This document shows, in pieces, positions 1 through 11,310 of a stretch of 64,000 bases of DNA. The notes under the pieces are model-generated. The model was not told the origin of the DNA, ran no database searches, and saw only the letters and a list, made by a program, of their open reading frames with translations. This DNA comes from Pinus tabuliformis (lineage: Eukaryota > Streptophyta > Pinopsida > Pinales > Pinaceae): assembly GCA_031772625.1 (NCBI GenBank), contig CM062820.1, positions 87,898,069-87,962,068 on the forward strand, in the 5' to 3' direction. Every line of letters begins with the position of its first letter. The stretch's first letter is position 1. A program made the position numbers and the translations under genes.

Positions 1-1268
1 ATCGCAAGTTGCCTTGACCTTCTTTGTCACATGAATTCTCTCGTAGGTCGCTTATGTCTTCCTCCAAAAAAACCATGGACTTGTTATTCGAGTATGTCCA
101 ACATCCCCATCGATCCATCTGCAAAATAACTTCATGTGGCATCGACAAGCCCATCCTGCACAAAATCTTGACTTGGGACTTAGGCTTGATGTCCACATGC
201 AACATCCTTTTCTAGCGCCTTGTTTGATTCCCCTACATGAATTTTTTCATGCCCATCTCTTCAACTTGATTTACATAACTTCAGTTTCCCAACTAATCCA
301 TTTCAGCAGAAGAAACTCATCCTCAACCATCACATCTTTTCCTTGGGTCAGGGGAGTGCCCTCGGTCGCCCTACCCTCATATTATTATCGCAAGTCCCTT
401 CTATCATCAATTCCTCCCCCACTAACTCCAAAGAATCCTCCTTGGCCCAATAAGGATTTTATGATGAAGTCCACCCAAGTATGTGTTTATCATGTTGCCT
501 TTACTTCAGTGTGACCTTACTTCGTTCTGTCCATGAGTCATGCCAGGAACTTAGCCAAATCTTCATTCATCTAAACATGACTAACTCATTTCATGAGTTC
601 ATCACGTTCCACCCTTGTCTCGGGAATTCAAGCCTTCTGCGCTAAGGTCCCATGTTGCCTAAACAAGTCCTGTAAAGTCCAAAATCATCCATCGCATCAC
701 TAAGCATGAACATACCGCAATCCTCCAAGTTTGTGATATGAACAAATCTAGTCCAACTTTGACAAGTTCCATCATTCAAAGTTCTTCCTCTTTCATCATC
801 AAAGTCATAACACTTGTCTCTTCATGCTCATTCCCATGGCCAACTTCTTCCTTCAATAGCTGCGACATGCCCAAATCTGGTTTGGTTGTGGTAGGCATCG
901 TCCCACCAAATGCTACCTCTTTTGGTGCCATGCTCACAACACTTACATCGCACTTGACCATCAACCTAATCTCTTCTTCATACATCACAATTTCTTCTTC
1001 ATCATCACTACCATAAACTTCAACCAATCCAACCGCTCAACCAAGTCGAAGAATCTCCCTTCTAACCATGTCTTCCAAAACTTCAAGCTCATTTCACAAT
1101 CGTGACATATATTCCTTCATGCAGCCCAACCTATCCATGAGCTACATAAGTCTATCGTGGCCCTCTTTCAAACCTTCCATGGTGCTACCCAAATATTAAC
1201 AAGCTCACAACCTTGATCATAATTCTTCTTCTTCCCAACTTTTCCAAGTGGCCACCTTCACAAAGTAG
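1..1268 (-). pseudogene. Decayed internal 5' region (leader/gag) of an LTR retrotransposon
   Basis: This lies just inside the primer-binding site at 1269-1280, where the leader and gag of a minus-strand LTR element are expected. The clearest open stretch (minus, 776-1027) encodes an acidic segment containing GSDDEEEIVMYEEEIRLM. Just upstream on the minus strand, about 1140-1030, a frame reads LMDRLGCMKEYMSRL, which resembles the coiled N-terminal part of plant Gypsy gag proteins. The rest of the interval to base 1 is full of stops and no zinc knuckle or pol domain is visible. The element continues beyond the left edge. Assignment to gag is inferred mainly from position. Confidence 0.45.
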
Positions 1269-1280
1269 GCTCTAATACCA
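1269..1280 (-). other. Primer-binding site, initiator-Met tRNA type
   Basis: Plus-strand gctctaatacca is the complement of TGGTATTAGAGC. This matches the plant initiator-Met tRNA 3' end complement (TGGTATCAGAGC) with one difference. Two bases separate it from the LTR end at 1283, the normal arrangement for a minus-strand element. Confidence 0.75.
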
Positions 1281-1616
1281 TCTGTTGTGGCCCCACATTG
1301 TGATGCCTTAAGATCACAGTGGGAGACGGGCAACACCGATGATATTTCGTCGCATCTATATAAATACTCTAACTCGGACTAAGACTACTTCAACACTTAC
1401 TCAATTTTCCAATTTTAATCTTCTTTATTCAACACGCAGCAAAATAAAACTTCAATTCACTTTACTTCTTTAACATTCAACAATTTTACAATTATGCGAT
1501 AATAATGTATGCTATCATAACAATCATAAACCAATGTACACGTTCGACCTCCTTCCTTTTTGTGAGTCGACAACCATTCAATTATTTGAGCCGACCCTTC
1601 AACTTTGTGCAGGTGC

Positions 1617-1724
1617 CCCTTCATGGGTGGGCATGCCCCTGGGTCAACATGCCTGTGGGTGTGTAGGCACCCTTCATGGGCAGGCGCGCCCCTGGGCCAA
1701 CATGCCTGTGGGTGTGCAGGTGCC
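1617..1724. repeat. 54-bp tandem repeat, two copies, within the LTR
   Basis: Units 1617-1670 and 1671-1724 both contain cctgggYcaacatgcctgtg and are rich in GGGTGG/GCACCC. It is GC-rich and lies inside the 1283-2374 LTR. Confidence 0.75.
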
Positions 1725-1782
1725 CCTTACCACATGGGAACGATCCTAGGTCGACCTATCCTGGCTCATGCGGGCACCCCGC

Positions 1783-1842
1783 CTTTGCCATGTGATCCAC
1801 GACACATGCCCATCTTTGCCATGTGATCCACGACACATGCCT
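1783..1842. repeat. 31-bp tandem repeat, two copies, within the LTR
   Basis: The segment ctttgccatgtgatccacga occurs at 1783 and again at 1814, so the period is 31 bp. The two copies are nearly identical. Confidence 0.75.
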
Positions 1843-2374
1843 ATTGAAATTCCTTTTCATTCACTTCATCATCACATTCCCATCATTCAATCGAGCATTC
1901 ACATGCCATGTGAATTAGTACCCTTGTGCAACTTGTGTCACCCCTCACTCATTTCATTTGTTCCACACTTGTGTATGCCTTCGTTTGTTCTTCCTCTATC
2001 CATATCACCCGTGTCACCTGATTTCATTTCGACTAAGTCGTGTCGCCCAATTTCGTGTCGCCCAAGTCACATCACCTATGTCTGTGTCACCCAAGTTTGT
2101 GTCGTGTGGGTAGGCACACCCATCGTGACATGCCCACTATGCCTTTCCAGACGCAACATCTAACATCCTACCTTCGTGCGGGCATGACTAGGGCATGCAC
2201 CCATCAAAATCTTGTGGACACTACCCCTATGTGGACTTGGGTGCCTTATCTCCATGTGGGTGCGCTCATCGCGTATGTGCGCTCGTCGCACATCCAAGTC
2301 ATTTTTTCATCACTAAGTGAGCATGGCCCGTCATGGGTGCCCATTTGCCTTGTTGCAAACTCGGGGCCTTGACA

Positions 2375-3170
2375 CCTACCAAAGAAGTCATTTATGCTTA
2401 TGGAATAAGTGCTTCAAAATGCAACTAATATTCTTAGAAACCTTGGGTGTTTTAGTGAGACCTGTGATTGCTAAATTATGAGGGAAGATGTAGAAAAATG
2501 AGGAGAAAATTTAGTAGAGAAGAGAAGGACCACTAATCCATATGCAATTAAGGGTAGCTAGTATGTTTGGTGTATGGTGTATGGTAGCTAGTATGTTTGG
2601 ACTCTAGAGACAATGGATGCTACTAGTAAAGGGAAAAATAGGGTGGTCCTTTGTGCAATTTTTAAACTTCAGTCACTTGTAGGAATTTTGAAAGAAATAT
2701 TTGATGAGGAATGAGTCCTTGAGAACCATTTTAGCACATGTATATTCTTCCAAATTTCCATCTATCAACGACAATCAATTTATCTTTTCGTAAAATTATT
2801 ATAGCACAGATACAAAGCTGGCTAAAGTATAATGGCACAAACTTGCAAGAATTGGAAAATAAAATTGGAATAGAGAATGAATTTGATTACTCAATATTGA
2901 ATTGAGAATCAATACGTAAAACAATGAAGTTAAACTTAGTTGTACATGCAAGAACTGTGTCTAATTAAGGCTAACTAAAACTAAGTGTGCTCTATGTTTT
3001 GTTAATGTGCACATGAACCACATGCAAACACTAGAGTTAACTAACTAAAGCCATGTTCTCCCCACATTTAATTACTAGATTTAACTAATGCTAACTAAGT
3101 GCACATCACATGCAAGAAGTAAAGTTTAACAGAAGATAGTTAAGGCTAACTAGGTGCATGTACACCAACA
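2375..3170 (-). mobile_element. Copia-1 3' LTR (right end fixed at 3170, left end unresolved)
   Basis: On the minus strand a terminus TGTTGGTGTACATGCACC begins at 3170 immediately after a purine run, where the 3' LTR of the adjoining Copia-1 should begin. The sequence to the left is AT-rich with repeated CTAACTAA-like motifs and no coding potential. I cannot place the LTR's other end. The stretch nearest 2375 may be unrelated spacer. No second copy of this LTR is present, because the 5' side of Copia-1 is lost. Confidence 0.4.
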
Positions 3171-3180
3171 CCTCTGCTTA
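3171..3180 (-). other. Polypurine tract of Copia-1
   Basis: Minus-strand AAGCAGAGG directly precedes the LTR terminus TGTTGGTG at 3170. It lies about 170 bp downstream of the end of the Copia-1 pol frame, as expected for a plus-strand priming site. Confidence 0.5.
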
Positions 3181-3339
3181 AGCATAACTTAGGTGAATAT
3201 GATGCAAAAATGAATGAATCCCGACAACAAGGCCATTTTAGGTACCCATGTACAATGCATGAAAAATAAGAAATAGGGAGAAGCCAGTGGGAAGAAAACC
3301 CCCCTTTAAAATACAATGCAAAAACTAGGAAAAAAGACA

Positions 3340-3728
3340 ACTGTTAGGGAGTCGGGTCCTTCACCTTGAGATGATCTTGTAGAAATTCAGACTTCTTCTT
3401 AGTGAATGTCTTGGTGAAGATGTCAACAGTCTGCTTAGAACTAGGATATTATTGTAGATCGATGATCCCATCATGAATCAGTTCTCTATTGAAGTGCATG
3501 TGAATCTCGATATGTTTGGTTCGTTATCGCTGCACTAGATATCTATAAAATTGTAGTGTACTCTGATTATCACACCATATGACAGTCGGATGATGGACAC
3601 TAATACTAAGCTCAGAAATCAAATGTTGTAGCCAAATGTCCTGAATAATCCCAAAAACATTCTGATTGGTCTCTAGTCCAAGGAAGAAATTTATCAAGCC
3701 CATATTTATCATAGAAAACCACCTATGG
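3340..3728 (-). pseudogene. pol: Copia-1 RNase H / pol C-terminus, with internal deletion
   Basis: The minus-strand translation carries the Copia RNase H signatures WLQHLISEL and TVIWCDNQSTL. After a frame change it has the typical tail VDIFTKTFTKKKSEFL, ending near 3350. Just upstream (about 3712-3670) it reads MINMGLINFFLGLE, the end of the RT core. FLGLE runs almost directly into the WLQHL block, so roughly 200 residues of RT thumb and early RNase H are missing by internal deletion near 3670. Several stops and frameshifts are present. It continues to the right across the inserted solo LTR. Confidence 0.8.
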
Positions 3729-4195
3729 TGTAGGTTTTAACCCCGTACAAAAATTACCTGCATACAAATTCTAAAACACAAAAAATAGACAATGTGAGAT
3801 AATAACACATATACACAAAGATTTTCCCCTGGATCCCAAAACCGAGACTACCAGCTTGACTTTTCATTATGTTCCTTTCAATGTTATACTACATATTTAT
3901 ACATGCCGAAGCATCCAATACAATGGACCGAAAACCATCACGTCCAAAAACATGTGCGAAAATCATGCACAAAACCACAGGTGGGTCCGCCCATCCTAAT
4001 ATAGGGTCCAAAACCAAAATTTTCCAGGGCGCTGCCCCAGACCCCATAAAGTGGGGTTACGGGTATGCCTCAAACCCCTGTGACCACCCCGCCCCCGCTA
4101 CACAATCGGTGCAATGAAGGGGGGCTCTGCGCCCCCTCTAACCCCCTGGTTAACTACGTGGGCTAGTCGTGGAAAGAATATAACACAACCCAACA
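3729..4195 (-). mobile_element. Solo LTR inserted in Copia-1 RT
   Basis: A 467-bp block interrupts the Copia-1 RT frame between IKTTLH and MINMGL. Its ends are tgtaggtttt and cacaacccaaca on the plus strand (TGTTGGGTTGTG...CCTACA on minus). It is flanked by tatgg (3724-3728) and tatgc (4196-4200), a 5-bp target duplication with one mismatch. A TATAAATAT box lies near 3893-3901 in minus orientation, supporting that strand. No PBS, PPT or coding region is attached, so it is a recombination-derived solo LTR. It has a GC-rich stretch at 4020-4150 with alternating C-runs and G-runs. Confidence 0.75.
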
Positions 4196-4882
4196 TATGC
4201 AATGTAGTTTTAATCTCAACAATGGTAGAAGCTAAACTACCTATTATAAAAAAATCATCAACGTAGAGTACTATGATAAAAAGGAGTCAATTTTCTTCAA
4301 AAAATAAACATTGCAATGAGATTTGTGACATACAAAGTTTTTAGATAACAAATAGGAATTTGTCTTTGCATACCACGCTCTAGGTGCTCGCTTAATGCCA
4401 TAGAGAGACTTCTTTAATTTGCATACCAGAGATTAATTTTTCATGTATCCCTATGGCTACACCATGTAGATTTATTACTCATGATCACCATGAATAAATG
4501 CATTATTCATATCCATATTATGCACCTCCCATCATCTTGCTGCTACAATGGAGAGAGCTAGCTGAATGGAATCCATTTTTTTCGTTGGAAAAAAAGCCTC
4601 ATCATAGTCAACACCATGTACTTTCTAAAAACCTTTTTCCACTAACCATGACTTATATCGACTAACTTAACCATCTACTTATTTCTTGGTTTGATAAATC
4701 CACTTGCACTTGACAAGTTTATGATTGGAAGGTAGTGGAACTAGGTCCCAAGTTTGGTTCTCAAAGAGAGAGTTGTATTCATCATCCGTAGTTTCTTCCC
4801 ATATATGTTGCCTAATTGCTTCTACATAAGTCTTTGGATCATATGAATGCATCATATATGCGTGCATGGGCATGCATGGCTC
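4196..4882 (-). pseudogene. pol: Copia-1 reverse transcriptase (fingers/palm)
   Basis: The minus-strand translation gives the plant Copia RT start (DPKTYVEAIR, NQTWDLVPLPSNHKLVKCKW), then the palm with the catalytic LYVDD near 4265. Several stop codons are present, including one just after WIYQTKK. The frame is cut at 4882 by Gypsy-1 and resumes at 19276, where the residues preceding the RT domain continue without loss across the GGCTC target duplication. It is not functional. Confidence 0.85.
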
Positions 4883-5515
4883 TGGTGGGCTCCAGTATTG
4901 TAGCAATAATGCTACAACTCCTGGAGCTTCCTTCTCTAATTTTATCAACCTGGTAGTTCGTAACAAACTTGGAAGCGACGGTGCTGTATGCACAAGTACT
5001 AGCTCTTGTCGCAGCTGTCACTTGGTCAGCTGGCACAAGTCCGCTAGGGCTCAAGCCAACTTCTATATGCTCTCAGAAGAAGCTTTTTAAGTGATGAACG
5101 AAAGCTATCTCAAAGGAAATTAACCTACTTTGCAAGAATGAACTGAAATCCAACAAAACATGGAAACCCTAGTAAACCCTAATTTGACCAGCTTAATCCT
5201 TACGATGCAATGGTGGGAATGCAACTTCTAAAAATGATGCCATTACTTCTAGTGAGATGAGATGCATGAGTCTAAACTACTTTCATCTGAAGAGAACATG
5301 TTTTTGTATTTTTTCTCAAGTTGTTGGAGTTATTATGACTGTGCTTCTTGCTGGGTCTTGACTGTGCAGGGGTGGATCAAGGGGAGGAAGGCTTGGAAAA
5401 GGTCAGGAAGGCTCAGAGAGGGTCTAAGGGATCCCTAGCATCATTCCACAGAAGTTCACAAGGTTCAGATGCCTCGCAACCGTGTTTGCAAGCTTGTACA
5501 GGATGTCTGCAGGGG

Positions 5516-5578
5516 ATTCTACAGGAAGTTCAAGATTTCAACAGGAAGTCTGCTAACTTCTACAAGATGTTCTGCAAT
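5516..5578. repeat. About 21-bp tandem repeat built on TTCTACAGGAAG, in LTR
   Basis: Three adjoining units start ttctacaggaag, ttcaacaggaag and ttctacaagatg. The same array is at about 18145-18230 in the other LTR, with one more unit well preserved. The motif is the reverse complement of the one at 11219-11310 in the internal region. Confidence 0.7.
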
Positions 5579-6544
5579 GGGATTTTTGGGTGATGGATGG
5601 GTGAATGAGCTGTATGGGTGGATATAGGGGTAGGAGGGGAGCTTGTGATTGATTATGGACAGAGAGATGAGATGGATAGGGGGTGTGTAAAGCTGGTTGA
5701 TCTAGAGGAGGTTAGAGGCAATGGAAGGCCGAAAAGATAAAACAACGTGGATGCTAGAAGAGTTGGGAGGCCAATGATCGAACTGGGAGGTAAGTAGATG
5801 GCTTAGGCACGACTCAGAAGGATAAGGGAATGATAGAGTGGTACTGCGCAGTGTAAATGAAACAAATCACCCGTATCTTGCACAAAACCGAAATGTCATC
5901 AACCTACTCTAACTGTTTTATTAGAAACCAAAGAACAACAACGTAGTTTAGAGAGAAATCGTGCATGGTGCTGAAACAAAGAGTTATTTCTCAAGATCTA
6001 AATGCATGGACACTTCTACCAATGGAAATATTACTTTAAAGCTTGCATGAACATGTAAAACTGCGTTTTTTTGGTGGTTGGCACGGTCTACACTCCCAAT
6101 CTCTAAACAGAGGTGGAAGTGAGTGTACGATCAACCTTTTCTTGGAACTCTGATGAATTCTAATCCTCCTACTCTAATCTAAACTGCTGAAAGCACTTTA
6201 TCCATAAAACTAACCTACTTAATCACATCAAGAAATTCGAATCAGCAAACTGTGTTTTCCAAGTGCATGTCAAGGCAAAGAAATGAAATGCTGAAAGGAA
6301 AGACAAGTAACAATAAAAAGAAAGGAGGCCTATTGCTCTCAGGTTGGGCCCAAACCTGAGAGCTATAGCTCCTCTAAGAACTCAGAATTGAACTCAAATC
6401 TGCCTGCCTTTTATTAAAAGATCATAGTCAAAAGTCTAACAACATGCCAAAAATGGCTTACAAAGAGCAAAAACAGAGCTATCAGCTCGTAGTCTAGGAT
6501 AAATAACAAAGTTTTCAAAAGCTTCCATCGAAGGCTACAGCCTC

Positions 6545-6554
6545 AATATTTATA
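6545..6554 (-). promoter_or_regulatory. Probable TATA box of the Gypsy-1 LTR
   Basis: Minus-strand TATAAATATT is the best TATA-like sequence seen in the LTR. It lies inside the 346-bp segment (6500-6845) that has been deleted from the 5' LTR at 17532-19275. Confidence 0.5.
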
Positions 6555-6972
6555 CATTATGAGGGCCAAGCTGGCCTCCGAAATTAGTGGGGCTTGGCTG
6601 TCCAACTAAAAGTAAACTGTTGTTCCTTTAGAATCCGTTGGCTGCCTTCTAGCTCGGTGGTGATAGCTGTTGGAGCTCGGAGTTGGGGTGGAGATCACGA
6701 GGAAGGTCATTCAAGGCTGTGGACAACCTTCCTACAAAACCGCAATGCCACCTTGGCTGTCTCCTTGCCTCCATCTGCGTGGTTTTGCTCCATTTAATGT
6801 CAAAAAACCTGAAATAAACATGTATTAGCCACATAGGCATAATGACTGCCCTCCTTCCTACAAATAACATGAATATACTAAGAAATGATGCATAAGTGAT
6901 AAAAAATGAAGGGTTGAGCAAGGTAAGTAGGCCAAAAGAGCCCAAAATGTTACCAAAATTTGGGGCTCATCA

Positions 6973-6985
6973 TCACCCCCCAGCT
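6973..6985 (-). other. Polypurine tract of Gypsy-1
   Basis: Minus-strand AGCTGGGGGGTGA sits directly before the 3' LTR start TGATGAGCCCC. Confidence 0.75.
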
Positions 6986-7124
6986 AAAATATTTGCTCAT
7001 CCTTGAGCAACTAGTCCAGCTCTTCATCCTTCATTGCCTTTACTGCCACCCTTACATCCCAAGCCTCTGTAGTAGTGTCCTCCTTGCTGATATGGAACCC
7101 AGCCCTTCTGTTCACCTCTTCCCA

Positions 7125-9955
7125 CTATTCATTATCATCTTTCTCTGTGCTGCCTTCCATCAATCCTAGCAACAGTGGTGGGCTTAGCTTAAGGCCAATC
7201 CAGCTAGCCTGGAGGTTTTGCATGGATTTCTTATAGAGGGCCACCCGTACTAGAGCTTCCCTCATCCGAGTTGGGGTATGATACTCTCGGATTTTCAGAC
7301 TATGGGCCAATGTATTCCATCTGCGGGTGCATGCTTGGACAGCGTTGTCTCCTAACAGTCTCTCCATGTCCTCAAAATGAGCTATGGCTTGGGCCTGCTG
7401 ATCCATATATCTCAATGAAGCTTGAGGGTCAGTGGACAAATGTTGGTGTGCCGAGATTAGTGCAACTGGATCCCCTGGTTTTGGTCTGATGAGCAATGGC
7501 TCATTCAGCTCTCGGTTCATGACCGCTTTGGCTTCTGCTGCTCTTTTATCCTCATGGTTCAGCCATGAGGCAAATGCCATTAATTGCATATCTCCCAAGG
7601 ACGTATTGGGATCCCATGAAACTACATTAGGCAGGGCCAGATTATGGAGGTAGAACTCCACTAATTTGGCCTTATCCTCTGATGAACTAGTACTGCATAC
7701 TTCAGTGAATTGCTGTGGGTCTTGGAGCTGAGAGATACCTCTTTGCGCCAAGGTATTGATTTGAAATTGCATCCATTGGTCTTTCAAGTACAGGCCATAG
7801 GATTTGGCCGGCTGTCTACATTGGATAGCATCCATGGCCCAACTGGCCATGCAGGCCAATTGTGCCTCTTTCTACTGCAGCTGTTGTCTGAGAGCTTGCA
7901 CCTCAATTTGTGCTTGCTGCTCTGCTTCCTGTAGATGTGTGGTTGGCTCTCCAAGACTGGTGTTCAGTTCCTTTTTGCCTTGCTGTTCTGCTGTGGTGTC
8001 ATTGGAGGGTGTACCTGTTCCTGTCCTCAGCTCTTGTAGCTGCAATCTAAGCTTTTCGTTTTCTTCCTGTAGGAACACTCTTTGGCAATTTGCCACGTGT
8101 TTAGCCATGGCTAATTCACTTTTGGCCTCCTTAAGTTGCTCTTGCAAGGGGCCTATGTCCGCCACACCCTTTGACTTGGCTATTTTCATCCACGTGTGTG
8201 TACGGACTCTTTCTTCCTCCAATGCAAAAAACAGTGGCACAGTAAATTTCTGAGGTATAATTTTGCCAGCCTCTAAAAAGTTGTAATATGAACTCAGACT
8301 TGGTTGAGGGCTGGGCTCTGGTATATGTTCTTTTTCTACTTCTCTTGGTGGCTCTACTTCGCCCTCCCTCGGTGGTGATGAGTGTGCTTCTCCTTCCATT
8401 CTCTCAGTTTCTTTAAGCCTGGCTAAGGTTTCCTATAGAGCATCCTCAGCATCCTGTAGCCGAGCTTTTGTAGTCAATTGGTCTAACCTTTCTTTCCAAG
8501 TAGTTTTCTTCGGACTCCCCCTCTCATAGGTGACTGATATCCTTGAGGGGGACCTCTCCTTGGGCGAAGTAGGGGCATCATCTATAGTGATTGGGCTGCT
8601 GGACGGAGGCTGTGGCTTGCCCGTCTTTATCCTCACACTTCTCCTAGCTTTAAAATATAGAGGGGTCTCCCTCTTTCTCTTCTCCTTTGGCTTAGGAGGT
8701 GTGCTGAGGGCGGCCAGCACAACTGCTGCCTCCCTTGCAAGAATGTCAGCTTTCTTCTCCTTGGGTTTCACTTTTTTAGGGCTTCCTATAGAAGACCCTG
8801 TTTTAGTAAATTTCGGGCTTCCTGTAGAAACAGGTGTCACCGCTTTGGTTTGTTTTGCTGCATGAGTTTTACCTTTTGACTTGGTTGCGGTTGCTGTCGA
8901 GGCACTTTTGCTGATGTGGACCTTCTCAGCCTTGTCCACTCTGCTTTGCAATCTTTTCTCTCTTGCCGTCAAAATGGGTGTGTCATCCTTCTCTTTGGCA
9001 CCATTTTTCTCTTGTTTCTTCTTTTGCTCTTTCTTCTGCTCCGTGGTCATGGTCTTCTGGCCTTTGTCTTTCTTCCCTGCGGGCACTGAATCTTCTCCTC
9101 ACTGCTAGATGAACTGAGCTCTTCGGTCAGCATCTTTATATCACCATCCTTGGTCAAGTTTCTGAAGGCTTCCCATGAGAGAGGAACCTTGTATGTGTGG
9201 AGCGCATCTTCCACGAGGAGTTTGATGAGTCCATGGTGGGCTACCTGGTCTGGTGTGCCTTCTTTCAACTTGGTGGCACACTCAATCAGAAACTGTAGTA
9301 GAAAGTAGGGGAGACTGAGTTTCTTTTCTACAGGTAGGTCCATCTGATGCCTTAATTCCGTGAGTAACCGAAAATGGTACCCATATACAATGCTAAACCG
9401 ACCTTCGCAGGTGATGTACTTCATAATCTACAGGCTAACTTCACTCCACGGTGGCAGTAAGCTGGTTCTACGAACCCCATTTTTATCTTCTGAGAATTCC
9501 TCCTCTGGTGGAAAGAACTCTTTCTTAGCCCGTTGGCCCAATTTTCTTTCTTCTTTATCCCACGCTAACCCCATTGGGAGCTCAGTAACTCGGCTGATAA
9601 ATTGTGGGGTGAGTCTGAGACTCAAACCCCTGAAGTTGACGGTGGCCAATGTTTTGGATTTCGGCCTCAGAGCTTGCAAAAACTCCTCTTCCTCCTCGTC
9701 GTCATAGCCCTGCAATTTGTCACAGAATGATATCCATTACGCTTGCGTGAACAACTCCACCACCTTAGGATTTTCTCTTAGCTTTGTGGAGTCGGTTGGT
9801 TCCCTTCTGATGAACCCACCCGGCATGGTGAAAAACCACTGCATTAACTGGAGGTGGCGGGTGCGGAAGAAAATTGACTTACTTGGACAAAGCATAGAAT
9901 TACGCCTCTGCCACGCATAAAATTCACAAAACTTATCTCCCGACGACCTTAACAC
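7125..9955 (-). pseudogene. Gypsy-1 ORF3: large extra sense ORF between integrase and 3' LTR
   Basis: A long sense-strand coding stretch, about 940 codons from the Met at 9955 to the stop at 7125. It is interrupted by four in-frame stops (near 9737, 9425, 8430, 7870; TAA then three TAG) and one frameshift near 9050-9090. Part 1 (9955-9090) is globular, with GYDDEEEEEFLQALRPKS and LTPQFISRVTELPMGLAW. Part 2 (9086-8433) is Lys/Ser/Pro-rich and basic (KKDKGQKTMTTEQKKEQKKK, PKEKRKRETPLYFKARRSV), likely disordered. Part 3 (8399-7872) has a predicted coiled coil (LQEQLKEAKSELAMAKHV ... LRLQLQEL). Part 4 (7859-7125) is helical (WDPNTSLGDMQLMAFASWL). I see no signal peptide, membrane helix or enzyme motif, so it does not look like an envelope protein although it occupies the env position of Athila. 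Part 1 vaguely recalls the plant transposon-associated domains found in Tat elements. Function unknown. Confidence 0.75.
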
Positions 9956-11218
9956 GGCTTAACTATAACTCACATCCTGTAGGACGACAATTCATGCAAC
10001 AGCAGACAATACTTGCAATTTTTTCACGACCAGACTGTAGAACGTCGACTCTGCCACCCTCGAAACCAATTGCATGGAAGGTTCAGGCTTACCTTGTTAA
10101 TCCGCCACCTTTTGACGTGAGGAACCCAATTTCCTGTAGAAACAGCTTTCCTGTAGAAGCAGTGTGTGAATTCCGGAGGATACTGCAGTGGGTCTGCGCT
10201 CTCTGTGCTGCTTAACAGGCGTTCGAATGGCCAAAGACTTGGAGTGTCGAGCTGTAGAGGGATCCGGGTGATCACTCGACTTTCAAACGGTGAATGATAA
10301 ATGCGTGGGGTGGCAATCTAGCCGATTAGATTTGAATTCGGCGGAATCCGTGGCGCGGGGGTTAGCTGTCCCTGTCGGACCGTTGGACAACGTCACTCCA
10401 TCATTCGTCTGCGATTTCCCTTACTGCCACATCATTCCCTGCAGATCCGCCGCCGTCACTTCTGTTAAAACTCATTTTTCCCGACTGGATGGCTCTCACG
10501 TGTGCACTGCCCGTTCCTTTTTGCCACGACCACCGTTCAAACATCCGACTAGACCACTGACTGGTCAACGTGGCCAGTCGAATGGCCATACGACCACTCA
10601 ACCCATTCACTTCACACTTCGCAAACATTTTCAAAGTAAAATTCATGCAATTCGACGGAAGAAAGGGTCGAGGCACTTACCTGTGCGGCCGCAACACGAT
10701 TCTTCAGGCTTTTGGACGATGATGAGTCGATTTGTTTGCTGCTGCATGATTGCATAGGTTCGGAGGTTCCTCTTTACAGGCCACTGACGATGAATTTGAT
10801 GCTTCGGCTGCATGCGCCCGTGTGATCCTTGCATGTTGCAGGAGGTGGAATGGTGTGCAATCTAGTTGGCTTAACTGCTACGGGACTCCTGGAGGATGTC
10901 CTGTAGCAGTTTTTCCTCCTCGGGTGCATGCTGCACGGTGAAGACGGTGGCCCCACGATCATGCTCTAATGAGCTCATGGATAGCTGGGATGGATATGGT
11001 ATGGCATCTCGGCGTTTTTTCATTTTAAAAAAAAAATCTTTCTCTTGATATCTCAATGATCTGCCTTGATTGTGCAGGTATCTTCATTGCATGTCGACAG
11101 GGGTGGTAGAAAGAGGTGACAGCAGTGTGTGAGGGCGAAACTGGTAGCTTGCATGCGTCCATACCAGACCTTGGTCGTTAGATCTCCTCATATAATGAAT
11201 TCTGGGCCGTCCCGAACT

Positions 11219-11310
11219 TCTACAGGAAGTTTCCTGTAGAGATACAGAACTTCCTGTAGAAAGTTTGCACCTTCCTGTAGAAAGTCTACATCTTCCTGTA
11301 GAAGACTTAA
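11219..11310. repeat. Hairpin plus three 21-bp tandem units of TTCCTGTAGAA
   Basis: 11219-11240 is a perfect 9-bp inverted repeat (tctacagga, 4-nt loop, tcctgtaga). Units then start at 11250, 11271 and 11292 with cttcctgtagaa, a 21-bp period. On the minus strand the frame through them encodes repeats of STGRCxL, but no protein is otherwise recognisable. Confidence 0.8.

Larger units (their letters stand above)
1283..2374 (-). mobile_element. 5' LTR of a minus-strand LTR retrotransposon
   Basis: The plus strand starts tgttgtggcccc and ends ggggccttgaca. Read on the minus strand it therefore begins TGTCAAGGCCCC and ends GGGGCCACAACA, giving TG...CA termini with short inverted ends. The length is 1,092 bp. 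The left end abuts the PBS. The partner LTR and target duplication are outside the window. Positive-strand reading frames inside it are low-complexity and not genes. It contains two short tandem repeats, listed separately. Confidence 0.7.
4883..6972 (-). mobile_element. Gypsy-1 3' LTR (full length, 2,090 bp)
   Basis: The plus strand begins tggtgggctcc and ends ggggctcatca (TGATGAGCCCC...GGAGCCCACCA on minus). It aligns end to end with 17532-19275. It retains 6500-6845, which is missing from the partner. Plus-strand frames here are not genes. It contains copies of the TTCTACAGGAAG motif near 5516-5570. Confidence 0.93.

Noticed and set aside
1534-2372. Several plus-strand ORFs of 71-131 codons
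   Set aside because: All lie within the LTR at 1283-2374 and are built on its short tandem repeats; no protein family resemblance.
4679-4993. Single 104-codon minus ORF as one gene
   Set aside because: It crosses the Gypsy-1/Copia-1 junction at 4882/4883, so it joins LTR sequence to RT by chance.
7804-9108. Plus-strand ORFs of 75-149 codons rich in Cys/Ser/Leu
   Set aside because: Antisense shadows of ORF3, whose sense frame has coherent domain-like composition.
10290-10757. 155-codon plus-strand ORF in the Gypsy-1 non-coding segment
   Set aside because: Antisense to the element, no recognisable motif, overlapped by an open frame on the other strand; likely chance in a GC-richer stretch.
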